Of a stretch of DNA of 64,000 nucleotides, positions 51,167 to 59,996 are shown in pieces (the first letter of the stretch is position 1; every line of letters begins with the position of its first letter). The notes beneath the pieces were generated by a model. The model made no database searches, had not been told where the DNA came from, and saw only the letters and a program-made list of their open reading frames with translations. This DNA is from CAYVUI01 sp964454745 (GTDB taxonomy: Bacteria; Planctomycetota; Phycisphaerae; Sedimentisphaerales; Anaerohalosphaeraceae), in NCBI GenBank assembly GCA_964454745.1, contig CAYVUI010000002.1:34037-98036 (forward strand), written 5' to 3'. A program made the position numbers and the translations under genes.

Positions 51167-53332
51167 TCAAGGGGAAGACGAAGAAGGAGCCCAGGCGATT
51201 TCCCGAATTTTGTATTTCCACATCTCCGGGATATCCGAAAAACCTTTTTCAAGCACCTCTATGGCCCGTAAGACCTCATCCCGCGAAACCCCGTCCATTT
51301 GAGAAAAACAGAGAATCTGGTAGTATTTGGCCCGCCACCAGAAAAAATTCCCCTTTTCTGAGCCGATTTTGGTGTTTCGGGAGACCTGGGTCCAGTATTT
51401 CGCGGCGTATCCGTACCTTTTTTTGGCAAATTCCAGTCGGCCCATCGCACGAATCCACCGTATCGACTCCTCCTGGCCCCGGCCGGCCGTCAGGTCGAGG
51501 ATCGCCTGGGCCTTGCTGCGTGTTGTCAGGGAATCGCCGCCGCCAAATAGGGCCGCCTCCGCCCAGGCAGTCTTGAGCTGCGGGGCATTTTGCGGACTCT
51601 GCGAGGCGAGGCGATCAAGCGCCTGCGTTGTATCAGCCAAAAAGGTCTCCGTTTCGACCGCGGATTCCACACACAGTTCCAGCCGGTCGGTAATCGCTAA
51701 AAGAACCTGGGCCGCCTGGCCGCACCAATCTAAATCAACACTCGGCTCATCGCCCTGCACAACAGAAAGCAAAACCCTCACGGCCGGATGATATTCTTCC
51801 AGCAGGTAGTGTGCCCTTGCCGCGAGCAGTGCCTTTTGCGGGTCCGCTTGATCCGACTTCTCCCGGCTCAGAACATAGAGCACCTCTTCGGCATTCTGCT
51901 TGCTGTTTTCCTGGAGCAGAAACTGGCAAAACAGCACCCGGGCGTGCTGACGCATCCGCCTTTCCGGACCAGTGCCCCCAACCGGTTCCTCCACAAGGGC
52001 ACGCAGCATCGACATGCCGGCATGCCACGGGGCCGAGCCGGGCTGGGCCACTTTGAGCCCTTCGGCAATCAGCTCAATACGGGCCGCCACTGCATAGGCC
52101 CCCCCGCGGCGAGAAAGATCTTCGAGTTTCTTAAGTGCCCTGCCCTTCTGGCCGGACTCTTTGAGCAAGCGGATATAGTCATACTCAATTTGCGGATCGA
52201 CGGATTTAGCCGTCTTTGCATAATACGCGTAAGCCTTTTCAGGGATGGCGGTACTGGATACCTGCTTGGTAAAATACATCTCCAGGGCCGTGCGGGCCGC
52301 CTCTTTGGCGATATCCTCCGGGGCGATATACAACAGGTCATCGGGCTGTTTGTCCATCGCGGCGGCGGCCTTTAGGTAATACTCCATTGCGCGGACGAGC
52401 GACTCCGGCCGGGAGGCCTCGCCAGCGAGCATATAGATCAAACTCAGCTTAAACTTTTCGTACCCGAGCAAACCATCCAGCAGCGGACGATAACTGACCA
52501 AATCCTCCTGGTCCGCAAGCACCAGGCACGCCAGCTCCGCTTCATACCCTCTCATTTTCGCAATGGATTGCCACTGACCGCTTACGGAGGCATTTTGCAG
52601 CCGGGCAAAAGCGGCCTTGCCCGCGGCCCAGCCAAGGCCCGGATTACGGTTGACAACCTTTTCAAGATAAGAGGCATCGCCCGCCTTTGCGACCAGGTAT
52701 GCCACGCGCAGCGACAGTTCCGGATGAGAAGACACCACGCTGCTTTCAAGGTCTTTTTTCAAAGCCCATACCGTCTGCGGATTCATCGGGTCCTGGATTT
52801 TAACCGCCAGGATCTCCGCCTCAATATCCCAGAGGGGATTGACGCCGCGGGCCTGGTTTAATACCTTGAGCCGCTGGCGGTACAGGGCCTTTCGCTGGGA
52901 AAGATTCTTCGTCTCGCCAAGTGCCTTGTAAAACTGCACCTCATCGAGCATCAGCTCAGAAGCCTGAACGTGATTCTTCAGTTTCCGCCAGAGCCCGCTT
53001 TGACCGTAAAGACGGTCCCAATCCTCGCCCTGGTACTCTTCGATCCTGACAAGAGCCGCTTTCTGCCCCCCCAGCAGATCGGTCAATTCTTTCTGCACCT
53101 TGTGAGCCAGGTCAGACAGTTCCAGGCGATCGTTCTCACTGACAAAAGTGTCGTCATAGTCAAAACCCAGCCGTACAAGGCGGGTCGAATCCATAAAGGT
53201 TTCATAGCCGGCCAGCACTTGTGAATAAAGAGACGCGATTTCATCCCGCGCAACCGGGCCGGCCCCGAAAGCAAGAACCGCAAAAAAACAAAGCGAAAAC
53301 AGGAATGGAATGGGTCGATTCTTACAAGTCAA
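51167..53332 (-). CDS. Large periplasmic alpha-solenoid (TPR-like) protein
   Basis: 721 residues from a TTG at 53332, which has GGAG seven bases upstream; a GTG at 53350 is possible but has no ribosome site. Either start overlaps the end of the ExbD gene, so translation is coupled. A signal peptide (PIPFLFSLCFFAVLAFGAGP) opens the protein. The rest is repeated helix pairs (AMEYYLKAAAAMDKQPDDLL, AYAYYAKTAKSVDPQIEYDY, HYLLEEYHPAVRVLLSVV), TPR-like with about 15-20 units. Beta-barrel or binding domains are not seen. Perhaps a scaffold working with the ExbD protein in the envelope; this is inferred from the overlap. Confidence 0.72.
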   Translation of the reverse strand: MTCKNRPIPFLFSLCFFAVLAFGAGPVARDEIASLYSQVLAGYETFMDSTRLVRLGFDYDDTFVSENDRLELSDLAHKVQKELTDLLGGQKAALVRIEEYQGEDWDRLYGQSGLWRKLKNHVQASELMLDEVQFYKALGETKNLSQRKALYRQRLKVLNQARGVNPLWDIEAEILAVKIQDPMNPQTVWALKKDLESSVVSSHPELSLRVAYLVAKAGDASYLEKVVNRNPGLGWAAGKAAFARLQNASVSGQWQSIAKMRGYEAELACLVLADQEDLVSYRPLLDGLLGYEKFKLSLIYMLAGEASRPESLVRAMEYYLKAAAAMDKQPDDLLYIAPEDIAKEAARTALEMYFTKQVSSTAIPEKAYAYYAKTAKSVDPQIEYDYIRLLKESGQKGRALKKLEDLSRRGGAYAVAARIELIAEGLKVAQPGSAPWHAGMSMLRALVEEPVGGTGPERRMRQHARVLFCQFLLQENSKQNAEEVLYVLSREKSDQADPQKALLAARAHYLLEEYHPAVRVLLSVVQGDEPSVDLDWCGQAAQVLLAITDRLELCVESAVETETFLADTTQALDRLASQSPQNAPQLKTAWAEAALFGGGDSLTTRSKAQAILDLTAGRGQEESIRWIRAMGRLEFAKKRYGYAAKYWTQVSRNTKIGSEKGNFFWWRAKYYQILCFSQMDGVSRDEVLRAIEVLEKGFSDIPEMWKYKIREIAWAPSSSSP

Positions 53333-53822
53333 ACTGAATCTCCGTTGCACCTAAGCTGTAAAGCAAATTGTAGAGTTTCACGAGATAATCCCACTGAAGC
53401 TGCTCGTCGCACTGCAGGATGATCGGGTCTTTCGGCCTGCGGTGGGCCGCGTCTAACTGGCTGACAAATCCATTGGCCAGCAGCGTCATATCCTCTTCCA
53501 GGCTCGGTCGGTTTACCGCATAAAGGATGCCATTGAGATCCACGGTAAAGCCGGTATTGCCGGGCGATTGGGCCACGGCAAGCGTCCAGGGATCAATCAC
53601 GTTGACCACGCTCTGCGCCGCCTCGCTGTCGGGCAGACTGACTGGGAGAAACTGCTCCGGTATCCGAAATTTCGCCGTCAGCACGAAAAAGGTCAGCAGC
53701 AGGAAAATCACATCAATCATCGCCGTAAGATGCAGGCGCATCCTCGGCTTTTTGCGTTGAAGGCCGTGAAGGCCTTCGAGTATGCTGGATTCATGTTCCT
53801 GTGAACGGGTCAGACCATCCAT
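53322..53822 (-). CDS. ExbD/TolR-family biopolymer transport protein
   Basis: 166 residues. After a charged N-terminus (KKPRMRLHLTA) comes the one membrane helix with the key Asp, LTAMIDVIFLLLTFFVL, then a periplasmic domain of about 100 residues (WTLAVAQSPGNTGFTVDLNG, ILQCDEQLQWDYLVKLYNLL). ExbD and TolR use the proton gradient with ExbB/TolQ to drive TonB or TolA; the Asp in the helix is the proton carrier. No ExbB/TolQ gene is next to it, which is unusual; it may be further upstream outside this operon. It lies 15 bases after the oxidoreductase gamma gene. Confidence 0.88.
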   Translation of the reverse strand: MDGLTRSQEHESSILEGLHGLQRKKPRMRLHLTAMIDVIFLLLTFFVLTAKFRIPEQFLPVSLPDSEAAQSVVNVIDPWTLAVAQSPGNTGFTVDLNGILYAVNRPSLEEDMTLLANGFVSQLDAAHRRPKDPIILQCDEQLQWDYLVKLYNLLYSLGATEIQFDL

Positions 53823-53837
53823 GGCATTTTAACCTGT

Positions 53838-54428
53838 TTACCTTTTCATGGAGATTGGCTGCTGGTTTTGCCCAACACAATGCGTTCGCACATTCTGAAG
53901 GCCCTGGTTAAAAGCCTGGAGATTGATCTCGGTCATCTGGCGGTTTTTCTTCTGGAACAAATCCTCGATCGACTGGCGGATGCTGTCCGGGTGCAGCAAC
54001 TCTGTGGCCCCGATACACGCGCCCAGCGCCACGATATTCGCCACGCGGGATTCCCCCAGGCCCTTGGCGATTTCCGTCGCGTCAATCATGGCCAGGTTCA
54101 AATCCTCGCGTTCCACATCCCGCTGGGTCATCGAGGTGTTAAGAATCACAAAACCGCCCGGCGTAATCACCGGTTCAAACTTGTCAAGTGAGGGCTGGTT
54201 GAGAATAATCGCAAGGTTGGGATAGACGACCACCGGCGACGAAATTTCCTGATCGGAAATGACCAGCGTCGCATTGGCGGTTCCGCCGCGCATTTCCACA
54301 CCGTACGAAACCATTCCCGTCACGTATTTGCCCTCGATCATACAGGCACGGGCAAGGACATTGCCCGCCAGGACCACACCCTGACCGCCATGACCGGCCA
54401 CCTTGATTTTGATTTCCGTATCAGTCAT
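53838..54428 (-). CDS. 2-oxoacid:acceptor oxidoreductase, gamma subunit
   Basis: 196 residues from the ATG at 54428, which has AGAAGGA six bases upstream; the ATG at 54434 is too close. The domain starts with KVAGHGGQGVVLAGNVLAR and contains VSYGVEMRGGTANATLVIS, both standard for the gamma (PorG/KorC) subunit. With the alpha and beta subunits upstream it forms a ferredoxin-dependent enzyme that decarboxylates a 2-oxoacid and makes an acyl-CoA. Third gene of the minus-strand operon. Confidence 0.9.
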   Translation of the reverse strand: MTDTEIKIKVAGHGGQGVVLAGNVLARACMIEGKYVTGMVSYGVEMRGGTANATLVISDQEISSPVVVYPNLAIILNQPSLDKFEPVITPGGFVILNTSMTQRDVEREDLNLAMIDATEIAKGLGESRVANIVALGACIGATELLHPDSIRQSIEDLFQKKNRQMTEINLQAFNQGLQNVRTHCVGQNQQPISMKR

Positions 54429-54441
54429 TTTCATTCCTTCT

Positions 54442-55188
54442 TTAGCGGGCGTCTTTGATCACACCCACCGGAAATGCCTTTTTCATTTCATTGGCCACAA
54501 ACGCCGCTGAGTCCTTTGCCGAAAGTTTCCAGTCCGTCGGACACATCGAAAGAACCTCGATCAGCGAAAACCCCCGGTTCTCAATCTGGTTCTGAAAACC
54601 CGTTCGAATCGCCTCTTTGGCCCGTTTCGTATCTTCACTTGTACCAAGCGCCGCCCGCTCAAGATAGGTCACACCGTCAAGTTCTTTGAGCAGTTCACAA
54701 ACCCGGATCGGCCCGCCCTCCTGGTTTTTCCCGCGGCCCTTGCGGGTGGTGGAGGTCTTCTGGCCCAGCATGGTGGTCGGGGCCATTTGCCCGCCGGTCA
54801 TGCCGTAAATCGCATTATTGATGAAAATGATGGTGATATTCTCACCGCGGTTGGCCGTATGGATCGTCTCGCCGGTCCCGATGGCCGCAAGGTCACCGTC
54901 CCCCTGGTAGGTAAAGACAACCTTATCCGGATGGACCCGTTTGATTGCCGTCGCCACTGCCGGGCTTCGCCCGTGGGCACATTCAATCACATCAAAGTTG
55001 AAGTAATTATAAAGCAACACTGCACAGCCCACCGGCGCCGTACCGATGGTCTGCTCACGAACGCCGAGTTCATCGATCACCTCGGCGACAAGCCGATGCG
55101 CCACCGCATGGCCGCAGCCGCCGCAATAATGCTTTTTTGCTTCTTTTGCCGTTTTGGTCATTTCGATTTCTTTTTCGGTCACAAGCAT
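54442..55188 (-). CDS. 2-oxoacid:acceptor oxidoreductase, thiamine-pyrophosphate (beta) subunit
   Basis: 248 residues; AAGGGA six bases before the ATG at 55188. It binds thiamine pyrophosphate through YQGDGDLAAIGTGETIHTAN and the metal/TPP site IIFINNAIYGMTGGQMAPTT. The early Cys pair HYCGGCGHAVAHR is the cluster-adjacent motif of KorB/VorB-type subunits. Four-Cys ferredoxin domains are absent, so electrons leave by a separate partner. It is 13 bases upstream of the gamma gene. Confidence 0.92.
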   Translation of the reverse strand: MLVTEKEIEMTKTAKEAKKHYCGGCGHAVAHRLVAEVIDELGVREQTIGTAPVGCAVLLYNYFNFDVIECAHGRSPAVATAIKRVHPDKVVFTYQGDGDLAAIGTGETIHTANRGENITIIFINNAIYGMTGGQMAPTTMLGQKTSTTRKGRGKNQEGGPIRVCELLKELDGVTYLERAALGTSEDTKRAKEAIRTGFQNQIENRGFSLIEVLSMCPTDWKLSAKDSAAFVANEMKKAFPVGVIKDAR

Positions 55189-55255
55189 GGTCTATCCCTT
55201 TCCATGCAAAATACATACGGACAGGAAAACAATCCGTCCGCCATTTATATATTTC

Positions 55256-56341
55256 TTACGCATTGTCACTTTGAAGCACGGAATAAATCTCCTGAATTTT
55301 TTCAAATACGTTCTCCGGTGTCGGGTACCAGCCGCCGCCGTCCCCGAGAAAATCAACCGGGTACTGACATTTTGTAGCCAGTTTTACGTCTTCGATGAAC
55401 TGCCCGCTGCTCATTTCAACCACCAGCAGCCGCCGAAGACTCGGCAATTCACAAACATCCTCAAAAGCACGCGAAGGGAAGGGCCAAAGACTGATCGGCC
55501 GGATCATACCGACACGCATTCCTTCATTCCGGGCCTGCTTGACCGCAGCCCGGCAGATTCGCCCGGTAATCCCATACGCGGCAATCACCAGTTCAGCGTC
55601 TTCCAGCTCCATCGTATCGACAATCTCGATTTCGTGGGAAATACGCTCATATTTCGCCTTGAGGTTGCGATTGTGCTCGACGAGCTTATCCGGCGGATTG
55701 AGGTGCAAAGTCTTAACCACACGCGGATCACGCCCCTCGCAGCCGTCCAGGATATAGTCCTTTTCCGGAAGGTCAAATTTCGGCGTATACGGGCTCGGAT
55801 CGATCGGCTCGGCCATCTGGGCGAGAATCCCATCGCCAAGGATCAATACCGGATTTCGATAATAGTCCGCGTAATCAAAGGCATCCCGCGTCAGGTTGTA
55901 CAGTTCCTGCAAGGTGCCAGGGGCCAGTACGATCAGCCTGTAATCCCCGTGCCCGCCGCCTTTGACCGCCTGGAAATAATCCCCCTGGGCCGCCCGGATA
56001 TTGCCAAGACCCGGCCCGCCCCGCATCATATTAACGATAACACACGGCAGCTCCGCCGCGGCGATATAACTGATTCCTTCCTGCTTTAAGCTGATCCCCG
56101 GTGAAGAGCTGCTGGTCATGCACCGCACCCCCGCGGCACTGGCACCAAAGATCATATTGATCGCCGCCAGCTCACTCTCGGCCTGGATGAACGTACCGCC
56201 GGCCTGGGGCATACGCCACGACATATACTCCGGGATCTCGTTTTGGGGGGTAATGGGATATCCGGCGAAGAAACGGCAATTCGCCTCGATGGCCGCTTCT
56301 GCCAAAAGCTCATTGCCTTTAAGCAGCAGTTTTTGAGACAT
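55256..56341 (-). CDS. 2-oxoacid:acceptor oxidoreductase, alpha subunit (VorB-annotated type)
   Basis: 361 residues from the ATG at 56341 (GAGG six bases upstream). KGNELLAEAAIEANCRFFAG then GYPITPQNEIPEYM is the signature of the alpha subunits often labelled 3-methyl-2-oxobutanoate dehydrogenase VorB. Further: MTSSSSPGISLKQEGISYIA, RGGPGLGNIRAAQGDYFQA. The C-terminal domain is GYGITGRICRAAVKQ-like (AAYGITGRICRAAVKQARNE). Branched-chain 2-oxoacids or 2-oxoglutarate are the likely substrates; sequence reading cannot decide. First gene of the operon. No delta (ferredoxin) subunit gene follows. Confidence 0.92.
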   Translation of the reverse strand: MSQKLLLKGNELLAEAAIEANCRFFAGYPITPQNEIPEYMSWRMPQAGGTFIQAESELAAINMIFGASAAGVRCMTSSSSPGISLKQEGISYIAAAELPCVIVNMMRGGPGLGNIRAAQGDYFQAVKGGGHGDYRLIVLAPGTLQELYNLTRDAFDYADYYRNPVLILGDGILAQMAEPIDPSPYTPKFDLPEKDYILDGCEGRDPRVVKTLHLNPPDKLVEHNRNLKAKYERISHEIEIVDTMELEDAELVIAAYGITGRICRAAVKQARNEGMRVGMIRPISLWPFPSRAFEDVCELPSLRRLLVVEMSSGQFIEDVKLATKCQYPVDFLGDGGGWYPTPENVFEKIQEIYSVLQSDNA

Positions 56342-56545
56342 CATTGTCCTCATTTTTTTGGAGCGCCAAATTCAATTGTAATCAGGCCGCTCTCTATTTT
56401 TATGGCATGTTCAGCAGGTTCAACCTGCCTTGCCTAAATCCTTTTCGAACATATATGCAACATTTCTTTGCATTTTCCGCGAGACATTGGATGTCGGACA
56501 TCCAATACATATCTCGTTAGCTTACAACACCCTAACACAAACAGG

Positions 56546-57502
56546 CTATTGTGACAACTCTTTTTCAGATTCACTCTTGCGTTTGGGTGCTTCCCCATGT
56601 TCATTTTCAGGCTTTTTTCCAGCAAAACGGTTCGATTGCGTTTGATTTGTGAACAATTCCGCAAAGATTCGGTTGAGATTCTTCCTGTAAGTAAAGAGGA
56701 TAAGAAACGGGACCAGGCAGTAGAATTTAAGAAAATGGAGTATATAATGCTCCTTTTCGATCCATCCAGGGGCGAAAGTAAGCACTATCAGCAAAACCAG
56801 GGGAGTAATCCGCCACTTTTTGTCGCACATTTCCTGCCAGTCCCATTCAAGAAAGCCCGAGAGGCGTATCGATGCGAAAGCAATCACAAGCCCCAGGGCC
56901 GCCCCGGCCAGCACATCCGAGGGATAATGGGCAAGAGAGGTAACCCGCAATACCGCAATCGCCCCGGCTGCGACCATAAGCACACCTCCGACCAGGGGAT
57001 TAACTGCATTGGCTACAACCCCCGCCGCCGCAAAAGCGGACGAAGTATCCCCGGAAGGAAAAGACTTCGACGGGCCCATTTGTGTGCCCCCCGCGGCAGG
57101 AGTATTTACCGCCGCCTGTGAGTTTTGCAGGTTTGCCTCCCGCGGACGGGGACGTCCCGTAACCGTCTTGATCCCCGAAACCAGGATCGCGACCAAAATC
57201 AGTGCAATGGCGGCGTTGACAAAAATCCTCGGTTTGCGAGCCGCCCACGAATACAAAAGCAGCAGCCAGACCTGAAGCCAACTGTTGCCCAGCAACTTAA
57301 AAGCCCCCACCCACGGATAACGAACGGTGTAATCGAGCGTGCCGTCACTGGCTGTGACCTTTCCTGCGATAAATCGGTCAAAACCGGCTGCAAAGCTCAA
57401 ACCTGCAAGCAGCAGGAGAATTAGAATAATCACCCAGAAAATTGGAAGTTTCTTAAAAAAAGAAAATGGAGAATTCCGGGCAAAACTGCTTTTGGCATCC
57501 AT
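56546..57502 (-). CDS. PAP2-family membrane phosphatase
   Basis: 318 residues with about six membrane helices. The three phosphatase motifs are: KTVTGRPRP (KxxxxxxRP), SFPSGDTSSA (PSGH with Asp for His), and RVTSLAHYPSDVLAG (SRxxxxxHxxxD; the Ser is Val-flanked here). The Asp in motif 2 is found in several lipid phosphatases of the LpxE type, and catalysis uses the His of motif 3. It likely removes phosphate from undecaprenyl-PP, lipid A or a phosphatidyl lipid. Its start overlaps the ArnT-like stop by one base, so the two are translated together. Confidence 0.85.
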   Translation of the reverse strand: MDAKSSFARNSPFSFFKKLPIFWVIILILLLLAGLSFAAGFDRFIAGKVTASDGTLDYTVRYPWVGAFKLLGNSWLQVWLLLLYSWAARKPRIFVNAAIALILVAILVSGIKTVTGRPRPREANLQNSQAAVNTPAAGGTQMGPSKSFPSGDTSSAFAAAGVVANAVNPLVGGVLMVAAGAIAVLRVTSLAHYPSDVLAGAALGLVIAFASIRLSGFLEWDWQEMCDKKWRITPLVLLIVLTFAPGWIEKEHYILHFLKFYCLVPFLILFTYRKNLNRIFAELFTNQTQSNRFAGKKPENEHGEAPKRKSESEKELSQ

Positions 57503-59181
57503 TATTCGTCTCCATTTCTTTTGAGGACATGGACTGTCATCTCCTGCCCCCAGGCAAAATTGAATCCCTTCACCGTTCCGATATTCTCGATCCGGTCCGC
57601 GGGAAATATCCGTTTCGTGTTGCTCTCATCCAATGTCGCCTGGGGAACAACGATGTAACCCACTCCCGGGCGGTAGGACCAGCGGAACATCCCCTCTTCT
57701 CCCTCGAAGATCTCTTCCACCGGCTTGTTAAGATAAAAATTCATCGAGGGCTCTACGTATCGATACGCCGCGATTTCGGCATCCGGGGGCGTTTTCTCCT
57801 TGATGATCTCAACCAGGCGCGGAGTGATCTTCCAATGGTCAATCAGCGGTAAAATCCCCACACACAAGGGGATATACAGCAAAAATATCCCGGCAACCAG
57901 GCAAACCGCCGCCCGGCGAACCTGCAGCTTCCAGGTCTGAACCCCAGCGAAAAGCATCATCACAAGCAAAATCAGCCCGGCAATAACCGCGAAAACCTGG
58001 ATTGGGGTCTCAAGAGGCGCAAACCAGGGGCCAATAAGCAAAACAGGACTTAACAGCACTGTAATCGGCAAAAAGAGCCCTAATCCAAGGCGAAAAGACG
58101 TTTTCCTCATCCGGATAGGCCCCTGCCCTGCAGGCTCGGATTCATATTTTGCGATGAAAAATCCGACCGCAAGCGAAAACGCCGGCCAGGTAAACAGGAT
58201 ATAATGAGGCAATTTTGTCGCCACCATCGTCATGATGACAATCACGCTGATCATCCAGGTAAAAAGAACCACACGAATCGGCGACGACTCGGGAGAATCT
58301 TTCCAAACGGATCGGATCGCTGCGATCAAAAGCAGTGTCCAGGGGAAAAAACCCACAAAAAGAATCCCCGGATAAAACGGCAGAAATGCCCAGAAATTAC
58401 CGCCGTGATCTTCCATCGGGTGCATGATGCGATTGACAAACTGATTCATGAATCCAAATTCAAAAAAGGCCCCGTCCGTGGCATGATTCGCGGGGATCGC
58501 CCAGGCGAGGAACAGGACAACGGCGATAACCAAACTCGCCAGGCTGAAAAGAAAAATCCGCTGGCGGTTTTGTATCGTTTTTTTGCCCAAAAGCAGGGAC
58601 AGCCAGATCACGGCAATTGCCAGTAAACCAACAGGCCCCTTGACCAGAAGGGCCATACCCAGTGCCCCGGCCATCAGCGGAATATCGTAAAAATGCGGCT
58701 TTTCAGTAACCTGGCGCACAAAAACCGCCATTACACCCATCATAAAAAACATCAGTACGGCATCCGCGGTCGCCGCAGAGCCGAATATCGGGGTCATCGC
58801 CGCGGTTGCCATGACAGCCATCGCCCACAGCCCCGCCCGGCAGCCGGCCAGCAGAGTTCCCGCTCGGTAAATCAACAGGAGCACGCCCCCGGTTGCTATC
58901 GCCGAGAAAAATCGGGCACCAAAGGCATTCATCCCGAAAATCTTGATCCCCAGGGCCATAAACCAGTAAACCCCGGCAGGCTTGTGAGCGCGAACCTCCC
59001 CGTTAAAGGTAGGATAGAGAAAATTACCTGACTGGGCCATTTCCGCCGCAGCCCGGGCAAAACGGGCCTCATCACGGTCCCAGAGGGTCGTTTGTGAAGC
59101 GATAAACAGGTATACCGCTACAATCACAGCGGTCAGCAGCACGGCCTTTCGCCAGCAGCCCTTCTCCTGAACAATTACCAT
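57502..59181 (-). CDS. ArnT-like lipid-linked glycosyltransferase (GT83/PMT superfamily)
   Basis: 559 residues, with about 12 membrane helices. The first periplasmic loop carries the catalytic Asp pair: TLWDRDEARFARAAAEMAQS, followed by NGEVRAHKPAGVYWFMALG, as in ArnT and other GT-C enzymes that take sugars from polyprenyl phosphate. ArnT adds aminoarabinose to lipid A; here the sugar and acceptor are unknown, and lipid A or a surface glycan is the likely target. Paired with the PAP2 phosphatase, as in lipid modification pathways. The promoter is at 59247-59274. Confidence 0.88.
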   Translation of the reverse strand: MVIVQEKGCWRKAVLLTAVIVAVYLFIASQTTLWDRDEARFARAAAEMAQSGNFLYPTFNGEVRAHKPAGVYWFMALGIKIFGMNAFGARFFSAIATGGVLLLIYRAGTLLAGCRAGLWAMAVMATAAMTPIFGSAATADAVLMFFMMGVMAVFVRQVTEKPHFYDIPLMAGALGMALLVKGPVGLLAIAVIWLSLLLGKKTIQNRQRIFLFSLASLVIAVVLFLAWAIPANHATDGAFFEFGFMNQFVNRIMHPMEDHGGNFWAFLPFYPGILFVGFFPWTLLLIAAIRSVWKDSPESSPIRVVLFTWMISVIVIMTMVATKLPHYILFTWPAFSLAVGFFIAKYESEPAGQGPIRMRKTSFRLGLGLFLPITVLLSPVLLIGPWFAPLETPIQVFAVIAGLILLVMMLFAGVQTWKLQVRRAAVCLVAGIFLLYIPLCVGILPLIDHWKITPRLVEIIKEKTPPDAEIAAYRYVEPSMNFYLNKPVEEIFEGEEGMFRWSYRPGVGYIVVPQATLDESNTKRIFPADRIENIGTVKGFNFAWGQEMTVHVLKRNGDE

Positions 59182-59246
59182 AGTATCATCCCTGACAGCG
59201 GTGTTTCTTCAATTCATACCTAACCGGTCTTGATCTACAAAAGTGT

Positions 59247-59274
59247 ATTATATCCGGTATTTGCATAGTCTCAA
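59247..59274 (-). promoter_or_regulatory. Sigma-70 promoter for ArnT-like/PAP2 operon
   Basis: On the minus strand TTGAGA (complement of 59269-59274), 16-base spacer, TATAAT (complement of 59247-59252); leader about 60 bases. Confidence 0.65.
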
Positions 59275-59426
59275 ATGGTTTCCCCGCAGAGTTTCAGCCC
59301 CAGGGCCTGGACATGCGTTTTTTTATATTATCCAGGCGATATAGCCGATTGAAGGATAATATGAAATATTTCAGGCACCGCCGGTTTCCAGGCAAAAAAG
59401 GGCAAAATGAATCCGCAAAGACAGGA

Positions 59427-59454
59427 TTGAATTAATTCCGCCTCGGGTTACAAT
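59427..59454 (+). promoter_or_regulatory. Sigma-70 promoter for membrane-protein/GT1 operon
   Basis: TTGAAT at 59427-59432, 16-base spacer, TACAAT at 59449-59454. Between this and the divergent promoter lies a seven-base inverted repeat, GCCTGGA (59305-59311) and TCCAGGC (59331-59337). No gene is seen in the 305-base gap. Confidence 0.6.
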
Positions 59455-59486
59455 GAGAAAGACGATACAATGATGAAAGGAGGCCT

Positions 59487-59996
59487 GTGAGGCGAAAAGC
59501 AAAGATTATTTTTTCAAGGTCAAACCGAAAGTATTTTTATTCCGAGATCGCGGCATATCTCACTGCTATCGGCGCCAGCTCGGTTTCCGCTCATGCTGCA
59601 CTAAAATACACTGATTCGGATCTGATAATCACGCTTTTTTCGGCACTGATCGGAACCGCGGGGTTCCTGATCGTAGCTATCGGCATGTACACCACGCTGA
59701 ACCTGGGCTGTTATTACAGGAAAGAACGCTCAATGCCGGATGATATTTCCAAAATCAGCCGGTCTTACTTTGAAAGCCTTTTAGCCACCTATGCGGTGCG
59801 AATCCCCTTGCAGTTTATCCTGCAAAAAATGGGAATGGCCCCTGCCGCCGCAGCCCCCATCTCACAAACTATTGCCGGACAGGTAGGCAATATCGTACGA
59901 TTTTACGGCAATTATAAACGCAAGCTGTTCGGCCATAGACAGAGTCCCGTTAGGAATGAGGCTGCCGTCGCTGAAAGCGGGGAGGGCCAGGTATGA
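59487..59996 (+). CDS. Small integral membrane protein coupled to GT1
   Basis: 169 residues with a GTG start; AAAGGAGG is present but only three bases from the GTG, a tight spacing. Two hydrophobic segments in the first half (YLTAIGASSVSAHAALKY is weak; LIITLFSALIGTAGFLIVAI is clear) and a second near SLLATYAVRIPLQFILQKMG. The C-terminus is charged. No family is recognised. Its stop overlaps the GT1 start by four bases (ATGA), so it may anchor or deliver substrate to that transferase. Confidence 0.65.
   Translation: MRRKAKIIFSRSNRKYFYSEIAAYLTAIGASSVSAHAALKYTDSDLIITLFSALIGTAGFLIVAIGMYTTLNLGCYYRKERSMPDDISKISRSYFESLLATYAVRIPLQFILQKMGMAPAAAAPISQTIAGQVGNIVRFYGNYKRKLFGHRQSPVRNEAAVAESGEGQV

Noticed and set aside
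55154..56089. 311-codon plus-strand frame opposite the oxidoreductase alpha subunit
   Set aside because: The alpha subunit shows its signature throughout; the plus frame is a shadow.
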